A DNA stretch of 10,023 bases from JAAYKM01 sp964411235 (GTDB taxonomy: Bacteria; Desulfobacterota; Syntrophia; Syntrophales; JAAYKM01): contig CAYPKE010000093.1 of the NCBI GenBank assembly GCA_964411235.1, positions 1-10,023 on the forward strand. Reading direction: 5' to 3'. Made by a program: the position numbers and the translations under genes. Below, one piece after another: positions 1-6,106 of this stretch. Within the stretch, counting starts at the first letter, position 1. The number at the start of each line of letters is the position of its first letter. The notes under the pieces were generated by a model. It made no database searches, was not told the DNA's origin, and saw nothing but the letters and a program-made list of their open reading frames with translations.

Positions 1-86
1 CGTCTGATTGTTCCTTTGGGAGGAAGGCATAATAATCTGCGAGTAAAAACAATATCTTAATCGGATTCTGTGTCCTCTGGATATGT

Positions 87-102
87 TGGCACGGCTCCTG
101 CT
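87..102 (+). promoter_or_regulatory. sigma-54 (RpoN) -24/-12 promoter
   Basis: The sequence reads TGGCACG, four bases, then CTGCT. The RpoN consensus is TGGCACG-N4-TTGCW, so only one core position differs (C for T before TGC). The invariant GG (88-89) and GC (100-101) lie exactly 12 bases apart, and the bases just before (T, G and A at the expected pyrimidine and purine positions) also agree. Transcription would begin near 113, giving a leader of about 37 bases before the ATG at 150. Sigma-54 promoters need an enhancer-binding activator, so the downstream gene is probably switched on by a specific signal. Confidence 0.72.
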
Positions 103-132
103 GTATATAAGTCAAACAAAATAAATCACTCC

Positions 133-140
133 TAAGGAGG
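133..140 (+). promoter_or_regulatory. strong ribosome binding site for the small membrane protein
   Basis: TAAGGAGG is a near-perfect match to the anti-Shine-Dalgarno complement. It is followed by 9 bases and the ATG at 150. It fixes the start of the small gene and suggests efficient translation. Confidence 0.85.
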
Positions 141-149
141 CAACAGACC

Positions 150-425
150 ATGAAAAAAATATTCGGAACAACGATTGTAGCGGCAGCAGTGATCCTCTTA
201 ACGGCAACCTTCAGTTTTGCGGAATACGCGGCGACGGGTGCGGGCAACTTTCCCTACTTCCAGTTGGGTGCCCTGATTGTCGGAGGACTGATCATCATTT
301 CCCTGAAGCACAAGTACACCAGGATGTACACCAGCGAGACCGTATGTGCCTTTGCCCTCTACACGGTCCTGATCGCCCTTTTCACGAGCCCTGTGATCGG
401 GATGGTGAAGAACCTGGTCAGCTGA
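150..425 (+). CDS. small membrane protein of unknown function
   Basis: I do not recognise a family for this 91-residue protein. Residues 1-24 look like a Sec signal peptide or first membrane segment: a Lys-Lys start, a hydrophobic core at about 8-22, and an FSFA end suitable for signal peptidase I cleavage before Glu25. Two further hydrophobic stretches follow, at about 36-52 and 62-86. They are separated by a short basic and tyrosine-rich loop (KHKYTRMY, 53-60). The mature form would therefore be a two-span inner-membrane hairpin. The gene stands alone between a sigma-54 promoter with a strong Shine-Dalgarno and its own terminator, so it looks monocistronic, inducible and well translated. 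Holin-like, small transport-associated or stress-membrane roles are all possible, and none is shown by the sequence. That it is a real gene is well supported; its function is open. Confidence 0.85.
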   Translation: MKKIFGTTIVAAAVILLTATFSFAEYAATGAGNFPYFQLGALIVGGLIIISLKHKYTRMYTSETVCAFALYTVLIALFTSPVIGMVKNLVS

Positions 426-458
426 AATAAAAAACATACAGATCTTTTCATGGTCTGC

Positions 459-506
459 CGGAAGCCCCTTTGGCGATGGTGTCGCAACTGGGGCTTCCGT
501 TTTTTT
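459..506 (+). terminator. intrinsic terminator after the small membrane protein gene
   Basis: A perfect 10-bp inverted repeat, CGGAAGCCCC (459-468) and GGGGCTTCCG (490-499), encloses a 21-base loop and is followed directly by seven T residues (500-506). It begins 33 bases after the stop codon and should isolate the small gene from the phosphorylase gene downstream. Confidence 0.87.
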
Positions 507-592
507 CGGGGGCGCATGATGAAGGTATCAATAGACATACGCGCAGGATTTGTGTAGATTCCGCTTCGGGGCAGACAATAAAGAGCGGCGCG

Positions 593-623
593 CTCCCGGC
601 AGTCACCTCTTAACCGCCGGGAG
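593..623 (+). promoter_or_regulatory. GC-rich hairpin in the leader of the sugar phosphorylase gene
   Basis: CTCCCGGC (593-600) and GCCGGGAG (616-623) form a perfect 8-bp stem with a 15-base loop, ending 34 bases before the ATG at 658. No T run follows, so it is not a standard terminator. It could be a leader RNA structure, an operator dyad or a transcript-stabilising hairpin. The sequence does not decide between these. Confidence 0.4.
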
Positions 624-657
624 TATCAAGCCGCAGAGCAATTCCGGAGAAGAGGTC

Positions 658-2400
658 ATGATCGACGAGACGGTAATTTCCCAGTCTTTCAAACAGACAA
701 ATTACTTCCGCCTGCAAAGTCTTTACGGAGAAAGGGCAGGGGATGTCATGGAGAGACTGCTCAACATCATGAGAACGCATCTGGCCGTCTTTCCGGTCAA
801 GTATGGTAGAAAATGGTCGGAGCAGGACATCTTTCTCATGACCTACGGGGACAGCATTGTTGATCCCGATGAGGTGCCTCTGCAGACACTTTACCGGTTC
901 ATGAACACCTACCTTCGGGAACAATTCAGCGGGGTTCACGTCCTGCCGTTTTTCCCTTTCAGTTCCGACGACGGTTTTTCCGTGATCAACTTTCGCCGGG
1001 TCGATCCCCGGCTTGGCGGCTGGGACGATATCGTACGGATTAGTGAAAACTTTGATCTGATGACCGATCTCGTCCTCAATCACGTTTCACGGCGGAGCCT
1101 ATGGTTTCAGGATTTCATCCAAAACGCGGGCCGGAGGAAAGACTATTTTATCGAGCTGGATCCGGGAGAGGACGTTTCGATGGTGACCAGGCCGCGGACA
1201 CACAAGCTGGCGGTCCCGGTTGAAACCAGGAGCGGGCTGAAGCACGCCTGGGCGACCTTCAGCGACGATCAGATCGATCTGAACTATGCCAATCCCGAGG
1301 TTTTGCTGGAGATGATCGATGTGCTGCTCTTTTACGTGCGCAAGGGTGCCCGCTTTATCCGCCTGGATGCGGTTGGGTTTATCTGGAAACGTATCGGGAC
1401 ATCCTGTATCCACCTGCCGGAAACCCACCATGTCATCAGGCTTTTTCATGATATTCTGGCGATTGTGGCACCACAGGTGGTTCTGATTTCCGAAACCAAC
1501 GTGCCCGAAAGGGAGAACCTGAGTTATTTCGGGGATGGGGACGAGGCCCACATGGTTTACCAGTTTAGCTTGCCACCGCTGCTTTTGCATGCCCTCCAAA
1601 AGGGAACCTCCAGGTATTTGCGGCAGTGGGCGGAGAAAATGCCGATCCCTCCGCCCGGATGCACTTATCTCAATTTTTCCACGTCGCATGACGGGATCGG
1701 ATTGCGGCCGGCAGAAGGCCTGTTGCCGGAAGAAGAAATTGCCGACCTGGTAGAGACGATCAGGGGGTACGGAGGCCAAATCAGCATGAAGGCGGATGTT
1801 GCGGGAACAACCAGTCCGTACGAAATAAATGCCTCCCTTTTCGATGCCCTGATGGGATTCAGGAAAGATCGCGACCAGTGGCAGATCCCCCGTTTCTTCT
1901 GCTCCCAGATCATCAATCTTTCCCTGAAGGGCATCCCGGCAATTTATATCCACAGCCTGACGGCCACGCCGAACGATTTGAAAAAAGTGGCGCAGACCGG
2001 GGCTGCCAGATCGATTAACCGGCATCAGTGGGATTACCGGCGCCTGAAGGACCTGATTACGAACCCGCACACGCCCAATGGTGTCGTCTTCAGTGAATTT
2101 CGCCGCCTTCTTCGCAACCGGCGCTTCCAGATGGCTTTTCACCCGGAGGCTGACCAGGAAATCCTGAATCTGGGCGACGGCCTGTTCGGTGTCCGCAGAA
2201 CCAGCCTGACCGGCAGCCAGATGATCGTCGCCGTCAGCAATGTGACTGATGTCACCCAGGAACTCAGGCTCAGCGATATCCAGAGTATCAAGCGTTACCA
2301 GTCCTTCTATGATCTGATCAGCCGCCGCGACATTGACGGGACGCGGACAAGACTACGTTTGCGACCTTATCAATCGGTATGGCTGACGGTCATGAACTGA
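658..2400 (+). CDS. GH13 subfamily 18-type sugar phosphorylase (sucrose/glucosylglycerate phosphorylase-like)
   Basis: This 580-residue protein has the GH13 alpha-amylase-fold barrel of the phosphorylase subfamily, whose members split an alpha-glucoside with phosphate to give glucose 1-phosphate by a retaining mechanism. Visible landmarks are TYGDS (62-66), the region-I motif DLVLNH (137-142), the nucleophile Asp237 in FIRLDAVGF, the acid/base Glu279 in LISETNVP, and the transition-state Asp345 in STSHDGIG. The MVYQFSLPPLLLHAL stretch (299-313) and SINR (452-455) are typical of the subfamily. No signal peptide is seen, so it is probably cytoplasmic. The length is nearer to glucosylglycerate phosphorylase or YcjM-type enzymes (about 560) than to classical sucrose phosphorylases (about 490-500), so glucosylglycerate is a reasonable but unproven substrate. 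The ATG at 658 is chosen for the GGAGAAG site at 646-652; the frame is open further upstream (to about 550), but that stretch runs through the leader hairpin and does not resemble the family. Confidence 0.9.
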   Translation: MIDETVISQSFKQTNYFRLQSLYGERAGDVMERLLNIMRTHLAVFPVKYGRKWSEQDIFLMTYGDSIVDPDEVPLQTLYRFMNTYLREQFSGVHVLPFFPFSSDDGFSVINFRRVDPRLGGWDDIVRISENFDLMTDLVLNHVSRRSLWFQDFIQNAGRRKDYFIELDPGEDVSMVTRPRTHKLAVPVETRSGLKHAWATFSDDQIDLNYANPEVLLEMIDVLLFYVRKGARFIRLDAVGFIWKRIGTSCIHLPETHHVIRLFHDILAIVAPQVVLISETNVPERENLSYFGDGDEAHMVYQFSLPPLLLHALQKGTSRYLRQWAEKMPIPPPGCTYLNFSTSHDGIGLRPAEGLLPEEEIADLVETIRGYGGQISMKADVAGTTSPYEINASLFDALMGFRKDRDQWQIPRFFCSQIINLSLKGIPAIYIHSLTATPNDLKKVAQTGAARSINRHQWDYRRLKDLITNPHTPNGVVFSEFRRLLRNRRFQMAFHPEADQEILNLGDGLFGVRRTSLTGSQMIVAVSNVTDVTQELRLSDIQSIKRYQSFYDLISRRDIDGTRTRLRLRPYQSVWLTVMN

Positions 2401-2571
2401 CCGTTTTCAATTGCTAGGATGCTATGAATCCGGTCATTTTCGGGAAATTCACAGATTTATGTTCAAGTGCGCCGGATCATTCATTCCCTTTTTTGCCGGC
2501 ATATCCAGAAAGAACAAAGCACGGTGGTCTGAGGCCCCGGGAGGGGCTGTTCACATCGCGTCGTCGCCTCG

Positions 2572-2578
2572 AAAGGAG
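2572..2578 (+). promoter_or_regulatory. ribosome binding site deciding the start of the beta-helix gene
   Basis: AAAGGAG lies 7 bases before the ATG at 2586. The frame is open upstream to an ATG at 2424, but only the 2586 start has a Shine-Dalgarno and puts a signal peptide at the N-terminus. The 185 bases between the phosphorylase stop and this start contain no convincing terminator. Confidence 0.8.
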
Positions 2579-2585
2579 CGGTAAG

Positions 2586-3911
2586 ATGAAAACATTCTTG
2601 GTCAGGTTTTTTGTTGTCTTGCTGGGTATTTTTTTATCCGTGGCCGGCGTACAGGCAAAGGATATTTATGTTTCAAAAGAAAGGGGTGACAACCAGAATA
2701 TCGGCACCAGGGAGGCCCCGCTGAAAAATCTGGAAGCGGCCTTGAAGAAGGCTCAACCGGGAGACCGCATCTTGGTTGCAGAAGGGAATTACACAGGATT
2801 GCGGGACAGGGGATATCTTGAAGCTCCGCAGCAGGTCATCCTTCTCGGCGGTTATTCACCGGATTTTGCCCGGCGGGATATTCTGCGCTATCCCACGACC
2901 GTCATTCCCGGACGTGAGTCCGGAGAGAGCGGACGCAAGCCCCTGTTGAGCATTCTTAAAGTGCCGCCCGGAAGTGTCTTTGTTCTCGATGGGTTTATTT
3001 TCGACCGGGGAGAACAGAATGCCTATTCTGCAAAAGAATCCGTGATCGAAGGTTTGGGTGGGCGACTGCTGCGCGCCACCGAGCGTCCTCCGGATGGGCC
3101 GGCAACGGTCGAGGAGCCCCTCGTGTGCTTTAGCAATAAGGTGAATGCAAAAGTGGAAGGTGATCTGGTCATCCGGAATTGCGTTTTTCTGAATGGTCAT
3201 TTTGCGATTCAGGGCGGTTTCAAACGAGGAACAGTGAGCATTTTGAACAACGTTTTTGTCGCCAATAAGATGGCCGCTGTGGAAGTTTATGGCCTGGGGG
3301 GAAAGAAGGGGCCACGGGGGCCGATCGAGAAAGACGGACATGTAGAAATCAGAGGCAACACGATTCTTTTTACCTGGAGCCGTCTCAAGGATTTTGCAGA
3401 CATGGGGTACGGCATACGTGTCATGACCATGGTTTCATATGACATTCATGAGAATATAATCGGAGGCAATTTGCTTGCCGGAATTGACCATACGCGGAGC
3501 AACCGCAATGAGTGGGTGAGAATTGACAACAATCTTTTTTTCATGAACAAGCAGGCGCCGCTTCTCTATGTCGAGCCCGGCCGCTCTGCGGCGGGTAAAA
3601 TGGAACGGATTAAGACCGGTGACATGAACGAAGATCTGGGGTTGGCCGGTTGCAGGGGAAACACGGACCGGGTCACTCACCCAATACCGGTGCATAAGCG
3701 CTATTTTGAAGGTTTCCTTCAAGCACGATACAGTGAAAAGGAAAATTTTGACCCGGATTCCCCCGCCAATGTTTTACGCGAGGTCATGGGGCTGCCAAAG
3801 CAAGGAAAACTGATCACGCAGGTAAATATGTTTGCCAATCGATACCCTTTGCCGGACGCTTTGAGGCTTTTTGGCGCGCTGCCCTCTTATGGCGCACAAA
3901 TGCCGAGATGA
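2586..3911 (+). CDS. secreted right-handed parallel beta-helix protein (DUF1565-like)
   Basis: This is a 441-residue exported protein. Residues 1-24 are a clear Sec signal peptide: basic start, long hydrophobic core, and a GVQA end that gives cleavage before Lys25. Residues 26-72 match the DUF1565-type opening of many beta-helix proteins: IYVS, then a GD and GT turn, APLKNLEAALKKAQPGD, and ILVAEGNYTG. The middle (about 175-330) repeats short strands with Asn turns, such as LVIRNCVF, VSILNNVF, VEIRGNTI, YDIHENII and VRIDNNLF, as expected for stacked rungs of a pectin-lyase-like solenoid. No lyase or hydrolase catalytic motif was recognised, so it may bind or scaffold polysaccharide or be a surface protein. 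The C-terminal part (about 360-441) is not repetitive. It sits 185 bases downstream of the phosphorylase on the same strand; co-transcription is possible but not shown. Fold confidence is good; function is unknown. Confidence 0.82.
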   Translation: MKTFLVRFFVVLLGIFLSVAGVQAKDIYVSKERGDNQNIGTREAPLKNLEAALKKAQPGDRILVAEGNYTGLRDRGYLEAPQQVILLGGYSPDFARRDILRYPTTVIPGRESGESGRKPLLSILKVPPGSVFVLDGFIFDRGEQNAYSAKESVIEGLGGRLLRATERPPDGPATVEEPLVCFSNKVNAKVEGDLVIRNCVFLNGHFAIQGGFKRGTVSILNNVFVANKMAAVEVYGLGGKKGPRGPIEKDGHVEIRGNTILFTWSRLKDFADMGYGIRVMTMVSYDIHENIIGGNLLAGIDHTRSNRNEWVRIDNNLFFMNKQAPLLYVEPGRSAAGKMERIKTGDMNEDLGLAGCRGNTDRVTHPIPVHKRYFEGFLQARYSEKENFDPDSPANVLREVMGLPKQGKLITQVNMFANRYPLPDALRLFGALPSYGAQMPR

Positions 3912-4333
3912 GGCATGACCTTTATATTTCTCCGCCGGAAAGATAATGAAGCATCCGTTACGAAACACGCTGATGACATCCTGATGTCTTGACAAAACGC
4001 AGGCATTCGAAAGCCATGAGGAATGATGCGTGCCGGAATGTTCTTGCCGGTCATGATCGGGCGATTTTCAGGGCCGCGATTCTTTTAAGAAATGTCGTAT
4101 CTGCTTGTCATTATTTCAACATCATCACTTTTGCAGATGAGCTTGCTTTTTTTTGCACATCGTGGTTAAACGCACCCGATTTCCCAAGGGGTGCAACGAA
4201 ATTGAAGGGACTAGGATTTGTCCAAAACTATATCGAGCCGGTGAAGAGACTGATTCTTTGGCTGGAAAGGACGCCTTACGGCAAGCTATTCGCCGATGAG
4301 GCTGATTCGAAGATCCACGCGCATGGCTTCGGC
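3912..4333 (+). other. 422-base stretch without a convincing gene
   Basis: The first two thirds (to about 4200) are more AT-rich and do not read like conserved protein in any frame. A 14-base dyad, GACATC-CT-GATGTC (3975-3988), abuts a perfect TTGACA (3989-3994), but there is no good -10 hexamer 16-18 bases on. The frame of the downstream hydrolase stays open through the whole stretch back to a TTG at 3989. The part from about 4202 may belong to that gene: an in-frame TTG at 4202 has AAGGGG 10 bases before it. Confidence 0.5.
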
Positions 4334-5167
4334 ATGGGCCTGAATATCATGAGTTTCAATGTCAGGCGCGGAACAAGGCGCGACGGACGGAATCATTGGG
4401 TGCATCGCCGGTCCTTGGTAAAGGAGGTGCTGGAGCGTTACCGTCCTGATGTTCTGGGATTGCAGGAAGCCCTGGATTTTCAAATCGGTGAAATCCGTGC
4501 CATGCTTCCCGGATATGACGTGACGGGATTGGGTAATTGGGGCGGAAGCCGTGGGTTGCACACGGCGATCTTTTACGATGCGCAGCGTTTCATGCTGGCG
4601 GATTCCGGAACGTTCTGGTTTTCACCGACTCCGTACGTTCCCGGCTCCAGAGGGTGGGGGAATATTATTCCGCGTACCTGTACCTGGGCGAGGCTGGTTG
4701 AGCTAAAGACCCGTCGCGCGTTTTATTTTTATAACGTTCATCTGGACCATCTGTCCCGTCATTCCCGCAGAAAAAGCGTGGTTCTGCTGGCCAGGCACAT
4801 TCAGGCACGTCCGCTCCTGGACCCTTTCATCCTGGGCGGTGATTTCAACGCGGGAGAGGAAAACCCCTCCATTCGCTACCTGAAGGGTCAAGTGCAGCTT
4901 AAATTTAGAGACAGCGGGATCCTGCTAAATCCCATTCCCTTACGGGACACTTTTCGGGACCGGTATCCGAATCATGCCCGTGTCGGAACCTATCACGGTT
5001 TCGGCCGCTTTTTCTTCCGTTTCAAGCTCGACTATATCTTTGTTCCCCCATCCGTCCACATTCGGGAAGCAAGGATTATTGAGTTTTGTCGCGAGAATTG
5101 TTACCCCTCCGACCACTTTCCTCTTTACAGCCGGATCGTTTTGCCGCCGTTTGCCGCTGCATCATGA
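4334..5167 (+). CDS. endonuclease/exonuclease/phosphatase (EEP) family metal-dependent hydrolase
   Basis: From the ATG at 4334 the protein has 277 residues and spans the whole EEP (DNase I/AP endonuclease/sphingomyelinase-like) domain, which cleaves phosphodiester or phosphomonoester bonds using Mg2+. All signature motifs are present: SFNVRRG with Asn9, LQEA with Glu45, the YNVHLDH strand with His136 and Asp138, GGDFN with Asp170 and Asn172, KLDYIF with Asp233, and SDHFP with the catalytic Asp260-His261 pair. The substrate cannot be told; the compact form and the GTFWFSPTP and PGSRGW segments resemble the uncharacterised bacterial subgroup rather than ExoIII. The start is uncertain: 4334 fits the domain edge but has no Shine-Dalgarno. 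A TTG at 4202 has one and would add 44 residues (VKRLILWLERTPYGK and neighbours) of plausible but unrecognised sequence. It converges with orn on the other strand. Confidence 0.85.
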   Translation: MGLNIMSFNVRRGTRRDGRNHWVHRRSLVKEVLERYRPDVLGLQEALDFQIGEIRAMLPGYDVTGLGNWGGSRGLHTAIFYDAQRFMLADSGTFWFSPTPYVPGSRGWGNIIPRTCTWARLVELKTRRAFYFYNVHLDHLSRHSRRKSVVLLARHIQARPLLDPFILGGDFNAGEENPSIRYLKGQVQLKFRDSGILLNPIPLRDTFRDRYPNHARVGTYHGFGRFFFRFKLDYIFVPPSVHIREARIIEFCRENCYPSDHFPLYSRIVLPPFAAAS

Positions 5168-5250
5168 AAAAAGCGATGGCAGGGGCAATCTTGGCCGGTT
5201 TTCCATAGCGCCTGCCGGGTATCGGTCGGATTCCAGTCGCTGCATCGCTT
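5167..5250 (-). terminator. candidate long-armed terminator of orn in the convergent gap
   Basis: On the minus strand AAGCGATG (5250-5243) pairs with CATCGCTT (5178-5171), and the second arm runs straight into further T residues (5170-5167). Inside it GGCAGG (5216-5211) can pair with CCTGCC (5183-5178), so two alternative stems compete. The loop is long (64 bases), which is unusual for an intrinsic terminator. It lies between the stops of the hydrolase gene and orn, where a terminator is expected. Confidence 0.4.
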
Positions 5251-5287
5251 AAGGATAAGATGAGAATTGATTTTTCGGCCTGTATTG

Positions 5288-5938
5288 CTAGGGCAGATGA
5301 TCCCGGTGGGGTTGAAACAAATGTTTCCGGTAGAAGGCCAATTCGGCGATGGAAGCCTGAATGTCGTAATAGGCGTCATGTCGCGATCCATCGGCGGGAA
5401 GTTGCGCGTCGGGGAAGTAGCGGCGGATATTATCAGAGTTTTCCTTGGCAAATCCCTCGGCCGGTTTTTGCATCTGCCACTCCAGTTTGAGGGTGGTCAC
5501 GTCGAAGTGCCGGTAGTGGAGGCGCTCGACGAAACGGGGCAGGTATTTGACGGCCAACCACCAGTCGGCGTGAATGCTGTTGCCTGCCAGAACAGGCCTC
5601 TTATCCCCGCTTTCAGTCGGCATTCCGACTGCGGCGTCAATATAAGAAGCCAGGCGGAGATCAGCCTCCTTAAGTTCGACGGCGCCGGCCGAGCAGCAAA
5701 GCGTAACCAGGTCGGGTAGATTGTCTTGAACCCAGGTGCTGAGGCTGGAGCGTCCAGGCAGATGAATCGCCAGCCTGATATCCGCTTCCCATGGCAGGAC
5801 CCGTCGCAGGTGCTGGTCTGTGATCAGGGCGGCAACCTGAAGCAGTTGCGCGTTCTGCAGATCGAGGGAGGTATATTCCGTGTCAAACCAGACCAGGTAT
5901 GGAACGCTACGCGGTAAATCAAGCGTTGTGGTGTTCAT
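5288..5938 (-). CDS. orn: oligoribonuclease (DEDDh 3'-5' exoribonuclease)
   Basis: This 216-residue protein is an Orn-type exonuclease, which degrades RNA oligonucleotides of two to a few residues, including pGpG left from cyclic-di-GMP breakdown, in the cytoplasm. The DEDDh set is complete: Asp19 and Glu21 (WFDTEYTSLD), Asp125 (GNSIHADWW), and His187 and Asp192 (RHDAYYDI). The stretch LAGNSIHADWWLAVKYLP and the later YRHFDVTTLK follow the E. coli protein closely. Leu25 is at the position of the base-stacking leucine, and Ser121, Arg143 and Thr148 are near the 5'-phosphate pocket of dinucleotide-specific Orn. It is longer than E. coli Orn (181 residues), with extra sequence around 155-185. 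The ATG at 5938 is chosen because AGAGG lies 7-8 bases upstream; an upstream in-frame start at 5992 would lie inside the predicted promoter. Confidence 0.88.
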   Translation of the reverse strand: MNTTTLDLPRSVPYLVWFDTEYTSLDLQNAQLLQVAALITDQHLRRVLPWEADIRLAIHLPGRSSLSTWVQDNLPDLVTLCCSAGAVELKEADLRLASYIDAAVGMPTESGDKRPVLAGNSIHADWWLAVKYLPRFVERLHYRHFDVTTLKLEWQMQKPAEGFAKENSDNIRRYFPDAQLPADGSRHDAYYDIQASIAELAFYRKHLFQPHRDHLP

Positions 5939-5971
5939 GGCAAAAACCTCTAATTTGGAGGGATAGGGGCT

Positions 5972-5999
5972 ATTGTGTCCTGCGGCAAGCAAATATCAA
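5972..5999 (-). promoter_or_regulatory. candidate sigma-70 promoter of orn
   Basis: On the minus strand TTGATA (5999-5994, five of six matches to -35) is followed by 16 bases and CACAAT (5977-5972, four of six to -10). Transcription would begin near 5965, about 27 bases before the orn ATG. The fit is fair and the position sensible, but such matches can arise by chance. Confidence 0.35.
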
Positions 6000-6027
6000 A
6001 AATGCCATTCCGGACCTTGAGGTATCC

Positions 6028-6079
6028 AGCCCAATTCTTTCTGGATTGCGCCTTTCGATGGAATGCAGGACATTGGGCT
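6028..6079. repeat. 8-bp inverted repeat between the hybrid kinase and orn genes
   Basis: AGCCCAAT (6028-6035) and ATTGGGCT (6072-6079) form a perfect inverted repeat with a 36-base spacer in the 168-base gap after the hybrid kinase stop and upstream of orn. Neither strand has a T run after it, so it is a poor terminator. It could be a weak hairpin ending the kinase transcript or a chance dyad. Confidence 0.3.
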
Positions 6080-6106
6080 ATTCAATTGCCGAGGTAACAA
6101 CCAGGA

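Noticed and set aside
1..60. An open frame from the left edge ending in TAA at 58-60, possibly the tail of an upstream gene
   Set aside because: Nineteen codons without a stop is easily chance, and the residues are not recognisable.
1099..2142. A 347-codon open frame on the minus strand, opposite the phosphorylase gene
   Set aside because: It runs antisense to conserved GH13 motifs, with no domain or ribosome site of its own.
2534..2547. Small hairpin GCCCC-GGGA-GGGGC before the beta-helix gene
   Set aside because: It has only five base pairs and no T run, and it is too short to call a terminator or regulatory element.
3989..4017. Perfect TTGACA considered as the -35 of a promoter
   Set aside because: No sequence 16-18 bases downstream resembles TATAAT, so the hexamer alone is not enough.
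4026..4088. A 20-codon small open frame after a GAGGA motif
   Set aside because: The spacing to the ATG is too short, the product is unrecognised, and nothing distinguishes it from chance.
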